64,000 bases of DNA from Spirillospora albida (GCF_000718255.1 NZ_JOFJ01000020.1:30698-94697); one strand, 5' to 3'. Counted from the first letter of the stretch, positions 1 through 8,542 are shown. Translations and numbers: made by a program. Notes: generated by a model from the letters alone, not told the origin.

Positions 1-246
1 CCCGGCGAGGACGATCTGCCAGCCGAGCGTCCGGGCGGCCTCGGCGGCGTAGGCGCGCTCCGGGGTGATGCCGCGGATGCCCATCGTGTAGCTGTCGCCG
101 AGGAAGAACACCACGGGCGCGCGGTGGACGGGCTCGGCGAGGGCGGTGCCGCGGCCGCCCGTGCGGTACGGCGCCGCGGAGCCGACGCAGAACCCGACCG
201 TGAGCAGGACGGCGAGACCGGAGACGGCGAGTCGTGAGCGGGGCAA
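1..246 (-). CDS. SGNH/GDSL-type hydrolase, N-terminal part (cut by window edge)
   Basis: Reading the minus strand from a TTG at 246 gives 82 codons that run off the left edge. The protein opens with a basic start and a hydrophobic stretch (about residues 6-22), a signal peptide or membrane anchor. It then has VVFFLGDSYTMG at about residues 45-56, which matches block I (G-D-S) of the SGNH esterase/lipase family with the nucleophilic serine in GDS. I chose TTG 246 because GAGAGAGG lies about 8 nt upstream and an in-frame stop precedes it with no ATG or GTG between. SGNH proteins of this type deacylate exported lipids or glycans; the substrate cannot be told from this fragment. Confidence 0.7.
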   Translation of the reverse strand, partial: MPRSRLAVSGLAVLLTVGFCVGSAAPYRTGGRGTALAEPVHRAPVVFFLGDSYTMGIRGITPERAYAAEAARTLGWQIVLAG

Positions 247-367
247 GGGGGCGGGGCCTCTCTCGGATCCAGGGGAGGCGAACAGGGCGGCGGGATCCGA
301 GGGCGGTGACCTCGGCCGGACGGCATATTAGCCGGTCACGGGCCACTTCGGGGCGAATCCGGCGGCT

Positions 368-1027
368 CTAGGCGTCCGGCGTGCGGCGCAGCGCCTCGAC
401 CGACCCGAGGCCGTTCTCGACGATCGTGAGGGCCCGGTCGAGGGCCACCCGCATCGAGCGGGGCTCGTACCCGTTCCGGCGGCAGTGCACGATGACGGCC
501 TGCATGCCGCCGACCGCGATGCCGGACGCGGCGACGGCGTCGATCTCGTCGAGGCCGGGGCACAGCTCGCGCAGCAGCTCCTCGATGGTCTGCTGGGTGT
601 CGGTCATCCGCTGGAGCGCGCGCGCCTGGAGGCCGGGCCGCTCCAGGATCAGGCCGACCTGGACGGCGCTGTACGCGCCGTGCTCGCTGACGATCGCCTC
701 CAGGACGGCGACGACGCTGTGCCGGATCGTCTCCAGCGGCGGCTCGTCCGCCGGGCGGTGCGCGAGGCGGTCGGCGACCTCGGCGAGCCGGTCGTCGATC
801 TCGGCGAAGACGACGTCCTCCTTGCTGGGGAAGTAGCTGAAGAACGTGCGGGGGGACACCTCGGCCGCGGCCGCGATGTCGGCGATCGTCGTCTCCTCGT
901 AGCCGCGCTCGGCGAACAGGCGCAGGGCGGCGCCGGCGATCGCGCGCCGGGTGCGCTCCTTCTTCCGCTCGCGCAGGCCCTGCTCCGGCGGAGCGCTCGC
1001 GGGCTCGGCGTGATGCATGTCACTCAT
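368..1027 (-). CDS. TetR/AcrR family transcriptional regulator
   Basis: A 219-aa repressor with an N-terminal helix-turn-helix (IADIAAAAEVSPRTFFSYF, roughly residues 45-65) after a basic RERKKERTRRAI segment, and an alpha-helical ligand-binding C-terminal domain. It is divergent from the MmpL transporter, with only 63 bp between starts, so it most likely represses that exporter and itself. An ATG at 1051 is also in frame, but that start would put the operator repeats inside the gene, so I prefer ATG 1027 (MSDMHHAE). No clear Shine-Dalgarno sequence precedes either. The ligand is unknown. Confidence 0.85.
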   Translation of the reverse strand: MSDMHHAEPASAPPEQGLRERKKERTRRAIAGAALRLFAERGYEETTIADIAAAAEVSPRTFFSYFPSKEDVVFAEIDDRLAEVADRLAHRPADEPPLETIRHSVVAVLEAIVSEHGAYSAVQVGLILERPGLQARALQRMTDTQQTIEELLRELCPGLDEIDAVAASGIAVGGMQAVIVHCRRNGYEPRSMRVALDRALTIVENGLGSVEALRRTPDA

Positions 1028-1038
1028 TTTACCACGGC

Positions 1039-1067
1039 TGCAATTTTGCATCTATTGCAATTCTGCA
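1039..1067. promoter_or_regulatory. TGCA-periodic operator between TetR and MmpL genes
   Basis: Two near-identical 12-mers, TGCAATTTTGCA (1039-1050) and TGCAATTCTGCA (1056-1067), each a TGCA-N4-TGCA dyad, lie 17 bp apart; a further TGCA follows at 1072. TTGCA-N5-TGCAA (1046-1060) bridges them. They fill the gap between the divergent starts, just upstream of a -10-like CATGTT (1074-1079) for the transporter. This is the layout expected of a TetR operator; binding is inferred. Confidence 0.7.
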
Positions 1068-1090
1068 CGGCTGCATGTTGTCCTGGTGCC

Positions 1091-3403
1091 ATGGCCCGAT
1101 TCCTCGACGCGCTGGGACGGTTCTGCGTGCGGCGGCGGCGCGCGGTCTTCGAGGTCTGGGCCGTGCTGATGCTGGCCACCGGTGTCCTCGGGATGACCCA
1201 CGGCGGCATGTTCGTCCAGCAGGGCACGCTCCCGGGCACCGAGACCCAGCGCGCCATCGACACGCTGAGCGCCGACTTCCCCGCGATGACCGGCCCGACC
1301 GCGACGATCGTCTTCCACGAGACGCCGGACGCCTCGCCCGGCGACTGGCGGGTCGCCCTCGCCATCGGGAAGGCGATCGACAACGTCTCAAGGCTCGACC
1401 GCGTCGCGTTCACCGAGAACCCCTACGCGCCGGGCCTGGGCGGTCTGAAGAGCGACGACGCCGTCGTCGTCCGGCTCAACTTCGTCGGGACGATGGGCGA
1501 TGTCAGCGCCGCCGACCTCGACGCGCTGGAAGAGGCCGTGGAGCCCGCGCGGATGGCGGGCGTGGACGTGAAGTTCGGCGGCATCGTCGCGATGATCGTC
1601 AACCAGCCGAAGGGCGGGCCGCAGGAGGGCCTCGGGATCCTGCTCGCGCTCATCGTCCTGCTGCTCGCGTTCGGCTCCTACCTCGCGGCGGGGATCCCGA
1701 TCCTGGTGTCGCTGTGCGGGATGGTGGTCGCCTACTCGCTGATCCACTTCTCGGCGTCGCTGTTCGAGCTGGCGCCGACCGCGCCGATGGTCGCCGCCAT
1801 GCTCGGGATCGGCGCCGGCATCGACTACGCGCTGTTCGTCGTGACCCGGTACCGGCAGCAGCTCGCCGACGGCGACGACGTCGAGACGGCGGTCGGGCGG
1901 GCCATGGCGCACTCCGGCCACGCCGTCGTGTTCGCGGGCGGGACGGTCGTGTTCGCGATCTGCGGGCTGTTCCTGTCCGGCATCGCGTTCATCGGCCGGA
2001 TCGGGTTCGCCGCCGCCCTCGCCGTCGCGATCATGGTGGTGGCGTCGCTGACGCTGCTGCCGGCCGTGCTCGGCGCGCTCGGCGACCGCATCGACAGGTA
2101 CCGGCTGCCGCGCGTCCGGCCGGACCGCGGTTCCGAGCGGTGGACGTCCTGGGGACGGCATGTCGACCGGCACGCCTGGCCCTACGCGATCGTCGCGACA
2201 CTGGTGCTGCTGGCCCTCGCGATCCCGACGCTGAGCCTGCGGTTCGGCGTGATGGCCGACAGCATGTCGTCGCCCAAAATGGAGGCGCGGCAGGCGTACG
2301 ACATCGTCGCGGAGGAGTTCGGGCCGGGCCACTACAGCCCGTTCGTGGTGGTCGCGAAGGTGCCCGGCCAGGAGAGGGCGCCGCGGCCGCAGGTGCCGGT
2401 GGTCAAGGGGCGGGCGGGCCTCGGCGGCCTGACCGGCCCGGTCGGGCCCGCTCCCGCCCCCGCGCCCGCGCCGCCGGTGAAGGGCGCCCCGGACCTCGCG
2501 AAGAAGCCCGACAAGCGCGCTGTGCTGCTCGCGCAGGAGCTGAAGCAGCGGATCGCCGAGACGCCCGGCGTGGTGTTCGTCGGCGAGCCCGTCGTCACCG
2601 GGACGACCGCGACCCTGCGGGTGATCCCGGACGGCGCCCCGCACACCCAGGCGACGACCGACCTGGTGCACCGGCTGCGCGGCACCGAGATCCCCGCCGT
2701 CCGGGACGCCCATCCCGGCGCGGTCGTCCACCTCGGCGGCGAGAACCCCGCCATCATCGACATCGCGGACACGGTCGGCGAGCGGATGCCCGTCGTGGTC
2801 GTCGCGGTCGTCGGGGTCGCGCTGATCCTGCTCGTCATCGCGTTCCGGTCGATCGTCGTGCCGATCAAGGCCGCGCTGATGAACCTGCTGTCGATCGCCG
2901 CGTCGTTCGGGGTGGTCACCGCGGTGTTCCAGTGGGGCTGGGGCGTGCAGCTGTTCGGTGTGGACCAGGCGATCCCGATCATGTCGTTCATCCCGTTGTT
3001 CATGTTCGCCCTGATCTTCGGGCTGTCCATGGACTACGAGGTGTTCCTGCTGTCGCGGATCCGCGAGGAGTACGACCGGACGGGCGATCCGCACGGCAGC
3101 GTGGTGACCGGCATCGGGGCCACCGCCCGGCTCATCACCTCCGCCGCGCTCATCATGATCTTCGTGTTCGCCAGCTTCGTGCCGCAGCCGGACCCGACGG
3201 TGAAGATGATGGCGCTCGGCCTCGCGGTCGCGGTCGCGCTGGACGCGACGATCGTGCGGCTGGTGCTCGTCCCGGCGCTGATGAGCCTGCTCGGCCACGC
3301 GAACTGGTGGTGGCCCGGCAGGGGCCGCCCGCCGGAGCCGCCGGAGCCGCCGCCGTCCCCCCGGCCGGTCGCGGAGCAGCTGGAGCTCGAACCGGTTCCG
3401 TAG
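1091..3403 (+). CDS. MMPL/RND family transporter
   Basis: A 770-aa polytopic inner-membrane protein of the MmpL type, which exports lipids or other hydrophobic compounds using the proton gradient. The first membrane helix is at about residues 20-40, followed by an extracytoplasmic domain. The paired family signatures GIDYALFVVTRYRQQL (about 242-257) and GLSMDYEVFLLSRIREEY (about 643-660) carry the conserved Asp-Tyr proton-relay pairs. A Pro/Ala-rich linker (about 447-475) interrupts the second periplasmic domain. The start MARFLDALGRF resembles other actinobacterial MmpL proteins. The gene is divergent from a TetR repressor. No lipid-synthesis neighbour reveals the substrate. Confidence 0.9.
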   Translation: MARFLDALGRFCVRRRRAVFEVWAVLMLATGVLGMTHGGMFVQQGTLPGTETQRAIDTLSADFPAMTGPTATIVFHETPDASPGDWRVALAIGKAIDNVSRLDRVAFTENPYAPGLGGLKSDDAVVVRLNFVGTMGDVSAADLDALEEAVEPARMAGVDVKFGGIVAMIVNQPKGGPQEGLGILLALIVLLLAFGSYLAAGIPILVSLCGMVVAYSLIHFSASLFELAPTAPMVAAMLGIGAGIDYALFVVTRYRQQLADGDDVETAVGRAMAHSGHAVVFAGGTVVFAICGLFLSGIAFIGRIGFAAALAVAIMVVASLTLLPAVLGALGDRIDRYRLPRVRPDRGSERWTSWGRHVDRHAWPYAIVATLVLLALAIPTLSLRFGVMADSMSSPKMEARQAYDIVAEEFGPGHYSPFVVVAKVPGQERAPRPQVPVVKGRAGLGGLTGPVGPAPAPAPAPPVKGAPDLAKKPDKRAVLLAQELKQRIAETPGVVFVGEPVVTGTTATLRVIPDGAPHTQATTDLVHRLRGTEIPAVRDAHPGAVVHLGGENPAIIDIADTVGERMPVVVVAVVGVALILLVIAFRSIVVPIKAALMNLLSIAASFGVVTAVFQWGWGVQLFGVDQAIPIMSFIPLFMFALIFGLSMDYEVFLLSRIREEYDRTGDPHGSVVTGIGATARLITSAALIMIFVFASFVPQPDPTVKMMALGLAVAVALDATIVRLVLVPALMSLLGHANWWWPGRGRPPEPPEPPPSPRPVAEQLELEPVP

Positions 3404-3418
3404 GGGACGGCGGGGCGG

Positions 3419-4336
3419 TCAGCGGCCCGTGTCGGCCGCCGTGCCGGCGGGCCGCCCCGGGCCGCGCTGGAACAGCACGTACAGCCAGGCCAGCGACGGG
3501 ACGAGGATCAGCGCCCCCGCCCCGAGCGCGACGAACACGACGTCGAGCGCGGCGGGGTGGGCCGCCGCCGCGTCCAGGTCGAGCCCGGCCATGTCCGCGG
3601 CGCCCCACAGCACCGACGCCACGGCGAGCCCGGCCGTCACCCGCACCGACAGGTACGCGCGGCGGATCAGCAGGGCGAGCGACAGCGCGCCCGACGCCGC
3701 CGACAGCAGGATCAGCGGCGACCGGACGCCCAGCGCCGCCGCGCCGGGCAGCGCGAGCAGCCCGACGGCCGCGCCCGAGATGAGCGCGTAGCCCCGGAAC
3801 CGCAGCGAGGCGGTCGTGTCGCCGAGCCGCCGCGCGTCCCAGATCAGGTAGACGGCGGCGAGGTAGGCGCACAGCGCGGTGGTGAGCACGCCCCCGTAGG
3901 TCCCGGCGGCGCTCAGCCAGGACGATCCGCCGGTCGCGACGACGGTCGCGACCGATCCGAGGCAGTACGGCGTCAGGACGGACGAGACGCCGAACAGCCA
4001 CGGGTACCAGCGCTGGTCCGGGTCGGCCTTGGCGAACACGAACGTGCTGCCGCGCGCCACGATGCCGAGGACGGCGAGGGACAGCGGCACCCAGTGCGCG
4101 GACATCACGTCCGCGAAGACCGGCGGGAACGCCGTCCAGGTCATGACCACCACGAAGATCAGCCAGACGTGGTTGGCCTCCCACAGCGGCCCCATCGCGT
4201 GCTCGATGACCTCCTGGTCGCGGCGGCGCCGCGAGACCAGGTGCCACAGGCCGGCGCCGAAGTCGGCGCCGCCGAACAGCAGGTAGGCGGACAGCCCGGT
4301 GAGGATCAGCCCGAGGGCGACGTCGGCGTGGGTCAT
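3419..4336 (-). CDS. cydB: Cytochrome bd ubiquinol/menaquinol oxidase subunit II
   Basis: A 305-aa integral membrane subunit II of cytochrome bd oxidase. It opens with a first helix containing FGGADFGAGLWHL, then GPLWEANHVWLIFVVV and FPPVFADVM, all strongly conserved in CydB. It pairs with CydA to oxidise quinol and reduce O2 without proton pumping, giving respiration at low O2 or when the cytochrome bcc-aa3 branch is blocked. Its ATG overlaps the cydA stop by 4 nt (ATGA), so the two are translationally coupled. It converges on mmpL with 15 bp between stops. No cydDC exporter genes follow here. Confidence 0.93.
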   Translation of the reverse strand: MTHADVALGLILTGLSAYLLFGGADFGAGLWHLVSRRRRDQEVIEHAMGPLWEANHVWLIFVVVMTWTAFPPVFADVMSAHWVPLSLAVLGIVARGSTFVFAKADPDQRWYPWLFGVSSVLTPYCLGSVATVVATGGSSWLSAAGTYGGVLTTALCAYLAAVYLIWDARRLGDTTASLRFRGYALISGAAVGLLALPGAAALGVRSPLILLSAASGALSLALLIRRAYLSVRVTAGLAVASVLWGAADMAGLDLDAAAAHPAALDVVFVALGAGALILVPSLAWLYVLFQRGPGRPAGTAADTGR

Positions 4337-5733
4337 GACGCGGCTCCGGTCTTCTCGGGGGACGGCTCGGGCGCGGGCGCGTCCGGGACCGCGGGCTCGT
4401 ACTCGTGCCGCATCCGGCGCAGGACGCTGACGGTCGCGAACGCCAGGAACGCGTAGACGACGAGGACGACGTAGAGGCCGAAGCGCAGGCCGGGCTCAGG
4501 GCTGACGGCCTCCTCGGTGCGCATGACGCCGTAGACGATCCAGGGCTGCCGGCCGACCTCCGTGACGGTCCAGCCCGCCTCCATCGCGATGACGGCCGCG
4601 GCGCCGGAGAGCGCGGCGGCCCTCAGGAACCAGGGGTGCCACGGCAGCCCGGCCCGCGCGGCGCGGCGGCGGCGCAGGTACCAGGCCAGGCCCCACCAGG
4701 CGGCGAGGGCCAGCAGCAGCACGCCGAGCACGATCATCAGCTCGAACGCGACCCGCACGACCTCGGCGGGCGGCCGCTCGCCGGCCGGGACGGAGTCCAT
4801 CCCGCGCAGCGTCGCGTGCGCGTCGTACCGCAGCATCAGCGACAGCGCGTTCGGGATCTCGAAGACCGCGAACTTGAACGGCTGGCCCGCCCGCGTGTGC
4901 TCGATGCCCTCCATCGCCGCGAACTTCGCGGGCTGGCTGTCGGCGACGAACCGGACGGCGAAGTCCCCGACGAGGACCTGCAGCGGCGCGCAGACGGCGC
5001 CGAGCGAGAACGGGATCGCGAACCCGAGCCGGTTGTAGCGGTCGTCCCGTCCGGCCCTGCGGTCGCGGAGCAACCCGACCGCGTAGACGGACGCGACGAG
5101 GAACCCGCAGACCATCAGGGACGCGAGGATCAGGTGCGCCGCCTGGACGGGCGTCGCCGGGTTGAACATCGCGGCCAGCGGGTCGACGTCCGTCACCTCC
5201 CCATCGACCAGCTTGAACCCGCGCGGCTGGTTCATCCACGAGTTCACCGTGAGGACGAACGTCGCCGACATCAGGCCCGCGACCACGATCGGGACGCCGA
5301 CGATGAAGTGGGCGCGCGGCGTCAGCCGGTCCCAGCCGTACAGGTAGACGCCCATGAAGATCGCCTCGATGAAGAAGGCGATCCCCTCCAGCGCGAACGC
5401 GGCGCCGAAGACCTGCCCGTAGGTGTCCATGAAGCCGGGCCAGAGGGTGCCCATCTCGAACGACAGGACGGTCCCGGAGACCGCGCCGACGGCGAACAGC
5501 ACGCCGGCGGCCTTCATCCAGCGCCGGGCCAGTTCGGCGTAGACGGGGTCGCCGGTGCGCAGGGACCGCCATTCGGCGAGCAGCGTGAGGGCGGGCAGCC
5601 CGATGCCGATCGAGGCGAAGACGATGTGGAACCCGAGGGTGAACGCCATCTGCTGGCGTGCGGCCATGAAGTCGGCCGGGGACGCGGCTCCGCCCCCGTC
5701 GAGGGCGCCGGTGAGTAACGCGACGGTGCTCAT
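4333..5733 (-). CDS. cydA: Cytochrome bd oxidase subunit I
   Basis: A 466-aa haem-bearing subunit I. His36 in QQMAFTLGFHIVF is the expected axial ligand to the high-spin haem. AAHLILASLMVCGF carries the second His, and FEMGTLWPGFMD plus AFALEGIAFFIEAIF carry the conserved acidic residues. GWTVTEVGRQPWIVYG near the C terminus is a CydA hallmark. The quinol-binding Q-loop is short. An ATG at 5757 is also in frame but lies inside the BlaI-type operator, so I use ATG 5733 (MSTVALLTG). The gene faces three operator repeats and a BlaI gene, which suggests BlaI-type control of the bd branch. Confidence 0.93.
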   Translation of the reverse strand: MSTVALLTGALDGGGAASPADFMAARQQMAFTLGFHIVFASIGIGLPALTLLAEWRSLRTGDPVYAELARRWMKAAGVLFAVGAVSGTVLSFEMGTLWPGFMDTYGQVFGAAFALEGIAFFIEAIFMGVYLYGWDRLTPRAHFIVGVPIVVAGLMSATFVLTVNSWMNQPRGFKLVDGEVTDVDPLAAMFNPATPVQAAHLILASLMVCGFLVASVYAVGLLRDRRAGRDDRYNRLGFAIPFSLGAVCAPLQVLVGDFAVRFVADSQPAKFAAMEGIEHTRAGQPFKFAVFEIPNALSLMLRYDAHATLRGMDSVPAGERPPAEVVRVAFELMIVLGVLLLALAAWWGLAWYLRRRRAARAGLPWHPWFLRAAALSGAAAVIAMEAGWTVTEVGRQPWIVYGVMRTEEAVSPEPGLRFGLYVVLVVYAFLAFATVSVLRRMRHEYEPAVPDAPAPEPSPEKTGAAS

Positions 5734-5743
5734 ACGACAGACC

Positions 5744-5783
5744 GTAGTACTACACATCGTAGTACTTAAGTGGGTAGTACTAC
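5744..5783. promoter_or_regulatory. Triple BlaI-type operator between cydAB and blaI
   Basis: GTAGTACTAC, a perfect 10-bp palindrome, occurs at 5744-5753 and 5774-5783, with a variant GTAGTACTTA at 5759-5768. The starts are exactly 15 bp apart. The same bases read as TACTAC-N5-GTAGTA (5748-5764), the kind of dyad bound by BlaI/MecI dimers. The array sits 11 nt upstream of the chosen cydA start and 28 nt upstream of the -10 of the BlaI gene. Confidence 0.8.
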
Positions 5784-5810
5784 CCGCCGTGGTGACATCG
5801 CTCTCAGTCG

Positions 5811-5816
5811 GATAAT
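5811..5816 (+). promoter_or_regulatory. -10 element of the BlaI gene
   Basis: GATAAT is 9 nt before the GTG start at 5826, so transcription should begin only a few bases before, or at, the start codon. The operator array lies immediately upstream. No good -35 is visible, as is common in actinobacteria. Confidence 0.5.
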
Positions 5817-5825
5817 CTGGCCTGC

Positions 5826-6209
5826 GTGAAGGGTCTCGGAGAGCTTGAACGCACGGTCATGGAGGTTCTGTGGGCGCGGGAGGACGCCGGCTCCGGCGCG
5901 GCCACCGCACGCGACGTCAGCCGTGCCCTGGCCGGTGACCGGGACCTCGCGCACACCACCGTCATGACCGTCCTCGACCGGCTCGCCAAGAAGGGCTTCC
6001 TCGACCGCGAGCGCGACGGCCGCGCCTGGCGCTACCGCCCCGTCGAGAGCCGCGAGGGGTACATCGCCGAGCTGATGCTCGGCGCCCTCAACGAGACCGG
6101 CGACCGGGACGCGGCGCTGGTCCACTTCGTCCGTTCCGTGTCCAGCGACGAGATCGACGTCCTGCGGCAGGCGCTCGACGGCGTCACGGGCAAGGAACCG
6201 CCCGCATGA
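5826..6209 (+). CDS. BlaI/MecI/CopY family transcriptional repressor
   Basis: A 127-aa winged-helix repressor of the BlaI family: N-terminal LGELERTVMEVLW, a recognition helix in AHTTVMTVLDRLAKKGFL, the wing RDGRAWRYRP, and a C-terminal dimerisation region. Family members are released from DNA when a membrane M56 peptidase cleaves them, and that peptidase is encoded next (start overlapping by 4 nt). The shared operator array means it probably represses itself and cydAB. The start is GTG 5826 with almost no leader. The name BlaI describes the family; no beta-lactamase gene is nearby. Confidence 0.88.
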   Translation: MKGLGELERTVMEVLWAREDAGSGAATARDVSRALAGDRDLAHTTVMTVLDRLAKKGFLDRERDGRAWRYRPVESREGYIAELMLGALNETGDRDAALVHFVRSVSSDEIDVLRQALDGVTGKEPPA

Positions 6210-7114
6210 TGGGCGCCGCCCTGCTCGCGGTGCTCTCCCTGGGTTCCGTCGGCGGGGCGCACCTGCTGTCCGCGGCCCGGTGGACGTGGCGGGCGCCGCG
6301 CATCGGCATCGCGCTCTGGCAGGCCCTCGGCCTCTGCTGGGGGCTGTCCACCATCGGCGCGCTGCTCGGCGCCGCCATGCTCCCCTACGGCCGGGGCGTC
6401 GCGGGCGGCCTGGCGGGCCTGCCCGGCGACGGCGCCGCCCGGCTGGGCGTCGTGAACCTCGCCGCGCTGCTCGCCGCCGTCACCCTCACGGCGGTGCTGC
6501 TCGTGATGCTGGCGTACGCGGTCGTCCGGGTCGTCGGCGCGCGCCGCCGGCACCGCGCGCTGCTCGCCCTCGTGTCGCGCCGTGACGCCGCCGTCCCCGG
6601 CACCCTCGTCGTCGACCACCCGGGCGCCGCCGCGTACTGCGTGCCGGGCGTCCGCTCGTCCAAGGTCGTCGTCAGCAAGGGCACCCTCGATCTGCTCGAC
6701 AGCGGCGAGCTGGCGGCCGTCCTCGCGCACGAGCGCGCGCACGCCCGCGAGCGGCACGACCTGGTGCTGCTGCCGTTCGCGTCGCTGCGGCACGTGTTCC
6801 CCCAGTTCGGCCTGGTCGGGCGATGTCTGGACGCGGTGGAACTGCTGATCGAGATGGCGGCGGACGACCGTGCCCGGCACGGACGCCCGCCGCGCGAACT
6901 CGCGACCGCCCTACTGCGCTTCGCCGCCGCTCGTCCCGGCCCCGCTCCGCGCGGCGCCCTCGGTGTCGCCAACACCCCGGACATCCCGGTCATGGCCCGC
7001 GTCAACCGGCTCCTCGAGCCCGAGTCGCTGCCCCGCGCGACCCGCGCCGCCGCCGCGGCGGCCGTCCCGGTCGTCGCCGGGCTTCCCCTGCTGCTGCTCG
7101 TCATGCCGCACTGA
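6206..7114 (+). CDS. M56 family membrane peptidase (BlaR1/MecR1-like)
   Basis: A 302-aa membrane protein with hydrophobic segments near the N terminus (about 3-20, 35-55 and 80-105) and the zinc motif HERAH inside LAAVLAHERAHARERHDL, preceded by AAYCVPGVRSSKVVVSKG. This is the M56 metallopeptidase core. The large penicillin-binding sensor domain of true BlaR1 is absent, so the inducing signal is unlikely to be a beta-lactam bound in that way. It is co-transcribed and overlaps the BlaI gene by 4 nt; the likely role is to cleave that repressor. The 3' end overlaps the tail of the converging MFS gene. Confidence 0.85.
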   Translation: MMGAALLAVLSLGSVGGAHLLSAARWTWRAPRIGIALWQALGLCWGLSTIGALLGAAMLPYGRGVAGGLAGLPGDGAARLGVVNLAALLAAVTLTAVLLVMLAYAVVRVVGARRRHRALLALVSRRDAAVPGTLVVDHPGAAAYCVPGVRSSKVVVSKGTLDLLDSGELAAVLAHERAHARERHDLVLLPFASLRHVFPQFGLVGRCLDAVELLIEMAADDRARHGRPPRELATALLRFAAARPGPAPRGALGVANTPDIPVMARVNRLLEPESLPRATRAAAAAAVPVVAGLPLLLLVMPH

Positions 7115-8542
7115 GTCGTCCTCACCCCGTACCGGGTCGTCTTGCGGCCGGGCCGAGCGGGGGAGCAGGAGGGCGACGAGGAAGGCGGCGGCCAGCAGCC
7201 CCGCCGACGCCGTGAACGCCAGCTGGTATCCGCCGGTCAGCGCGGCGGCCTGGTCCCGGCCGTCCGCGACCAGGTGCTCGGTGCGGGACGCGGCGAGCGT
7301 CGCCAGCGCCGCGACCCCGAGCGCCATCCCGATCTGCTGCGTGGTGTTGAAGAGACCGGACGCGAGGCCGGCGTCGTCCTCGCGCGCCCCGGACATGCCG
7401 AGGCCCGTCAGCGCGGGCAGGACGAGCCCGCCGCCCGCGATCAGCACCATCACCGGCAGCAGGTCGGTCGCGTAGTCGGCCCGGACCGGGACGCGGGCCA
7501 GCCACCCCATCGCCGCGACCAGCAGGACGAGGCCCGCGAGCAGCACCGCCCGCTCCCCGAACCGGCGGCTCAGCCGCGCCGACGCCAGCAGCGACACCGC
7601 GCCGATCGACACGGCCGCCGGGAGCATCGCGAGGCCGGTCTCCAGCGCCCCGTACCCGAGGACCCGCTGCATGTAGAGCGCCACGAGGACCTGGAAGGCG
7701 AACATTCCCGCGACCGTGAGGATCTGCGCGACGTTCGCGCCCGCCACCGTCCGCGACCGCAGCACCCGCAGCGGCATCAGCGGGTCCGCCGCCGTCGCCT
7801 GCCGGACGAGGAACCCGGCGAGCAGCAGCGCCGCCACGCCGCCGAGGGCGAGGGTGCGGCCGGCGAGGAGGCCGTGCCGCTCGATCCCCACGACCGCGGA
7901 GATGCCGAGCATCAGGCCGGACGTGACGAGCAGCGCGCCCAGCACGTCCGCGCCGGACGCCAGGCCGGCGCCCGTGTCGCGCGGCAGCGCCGGCAGCGCG
8001 AGGGCGATGACCGCCACTCCGATCGGCACGTTGATGAAGAAGATCCAGTGCCAGCTCAGCACGTCGGTGAGGACCCCGCCGAGCACCTGCCCGAGCGACG
8101 CCCCGACGGCCCCGGTGAAGGCGAACACGCCGATGGCCCGCGTCCGCTCGGCGGGGTCGGTGAACAGCGTGACCAGGATGCCGAGGATGACGGCGGAGGC
8201 CATCGCGCTGCCCACGCCCTGGAGGAACCGCGCGGTGATCAGCGTGCCGGGACCGGTCGCGACGGCCGCGAGCAGGGACGCGGCCGTGAACACCGCGTTG
8301 CCGGCGAGGAACATCGCCCTGCGGCCGATCAGGTCGCCGAGCCGCCCGGCGAGCAGCAGCAGGCCGCCGAACGCGATCAGGTAGGCGTTCACGACCCAGC
8401 TGAGCCCGGCGGGTGAGAAGCCGAGGTCGCGCTGCATGGCGGGCATCGCGACGGTGACGATCGAGCCGTCCAGGATCGTCATGAGGGCGGCGGAGGACAG
8501 CACGCCCAGGGCGGCGCCGCGCGATTGGAAGAGGGAACGCAT
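6911..8542 (-). CDS. MFS drug efflux transporter (DHA2, 14-TM type)
   Basis: A 543-aa major facilitator protein. Motif A-like GRLGDLIGRRAMF and motif C-like GAVGASLGQVLGGVLTD identify a drug:H+ antiporter of the 14-helix DHA2 group. The start at 8542 has AGGAG 8 nt upstream. Membrane helices end near residue 475; the last ~70 residues are hydrophilic, charged, low-complexity sequence that is antisense to the M56 peptidase gene (204-bp overlap). A lost stop codon or a frame error near 7110-7130 is possible. It lies downstream of a MarR gene on the same strand, a usual pairing for inducible efflux. Confidence 0.88.
   Translation of the reverse strand: MRSLFQSRGAALGVLSSAALMTILDGSIVTVAMPAMQRDLGFSPAGLSWVVNAYLIAFGGLLLLAGRLGDLIGRRAMFLAGNAVFTAASLLAAVATGPGTLITARFLQGVGSAMASAVILGILVTLFTDPAERTRAIGVFAFTGAVGASLGQVLGGVLTDVLSWHWIFFINVPIGVAVIALALPALPRDTGAGLASGADVLGALLVTSGLMLGISAVVGIERHGLLAGRTLALGGVAALLLAGFLVRQATAADPLMPLRVLRSRTVAGANVAQILTVAGMFAFQVLVALYMQRVLGYGALETGLAMLPAAVSIGAVSLLASARLSRRFGERAVLLAGLVLLVAAMGWLARVPVRADYATDLLPVMVLIAGGGLVLPALTGLGMSGAREDDAGLASGLFNTTQQIGMALGVAALATLAASRTEHLVADGRDQAAALTGGYQLAFTASAGLLAAAFLVALLLPRSARPQDDPVRGEDDSVRHDEQQQGKPGDDRDGRRGGGAGRAGQRLGLEEPVDAGHDRDVRGVGDTEGAARSGAGTSGGEAQ

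Noticed and set aside
2430..2500. Proline-alanine repeat in MmpL as a tandem repeat element
   Set aside because: It is a short low-complexity linker in a coding region, not a DNA repeat.
1388..3298. Long open frame of 636 codons on the minus strand across mmpL
   Set aside because: Arg/His/Asp-rich low-complexity translation with no family features; it is the antisense shadow of a clear transporter gene in high-GC DNA.
5734..5757. Upstream start for CydA at 5757
   Set aside because: The extra codons lie inside the BlaI-type operator array and are not part of the conserved CydA N terminus.
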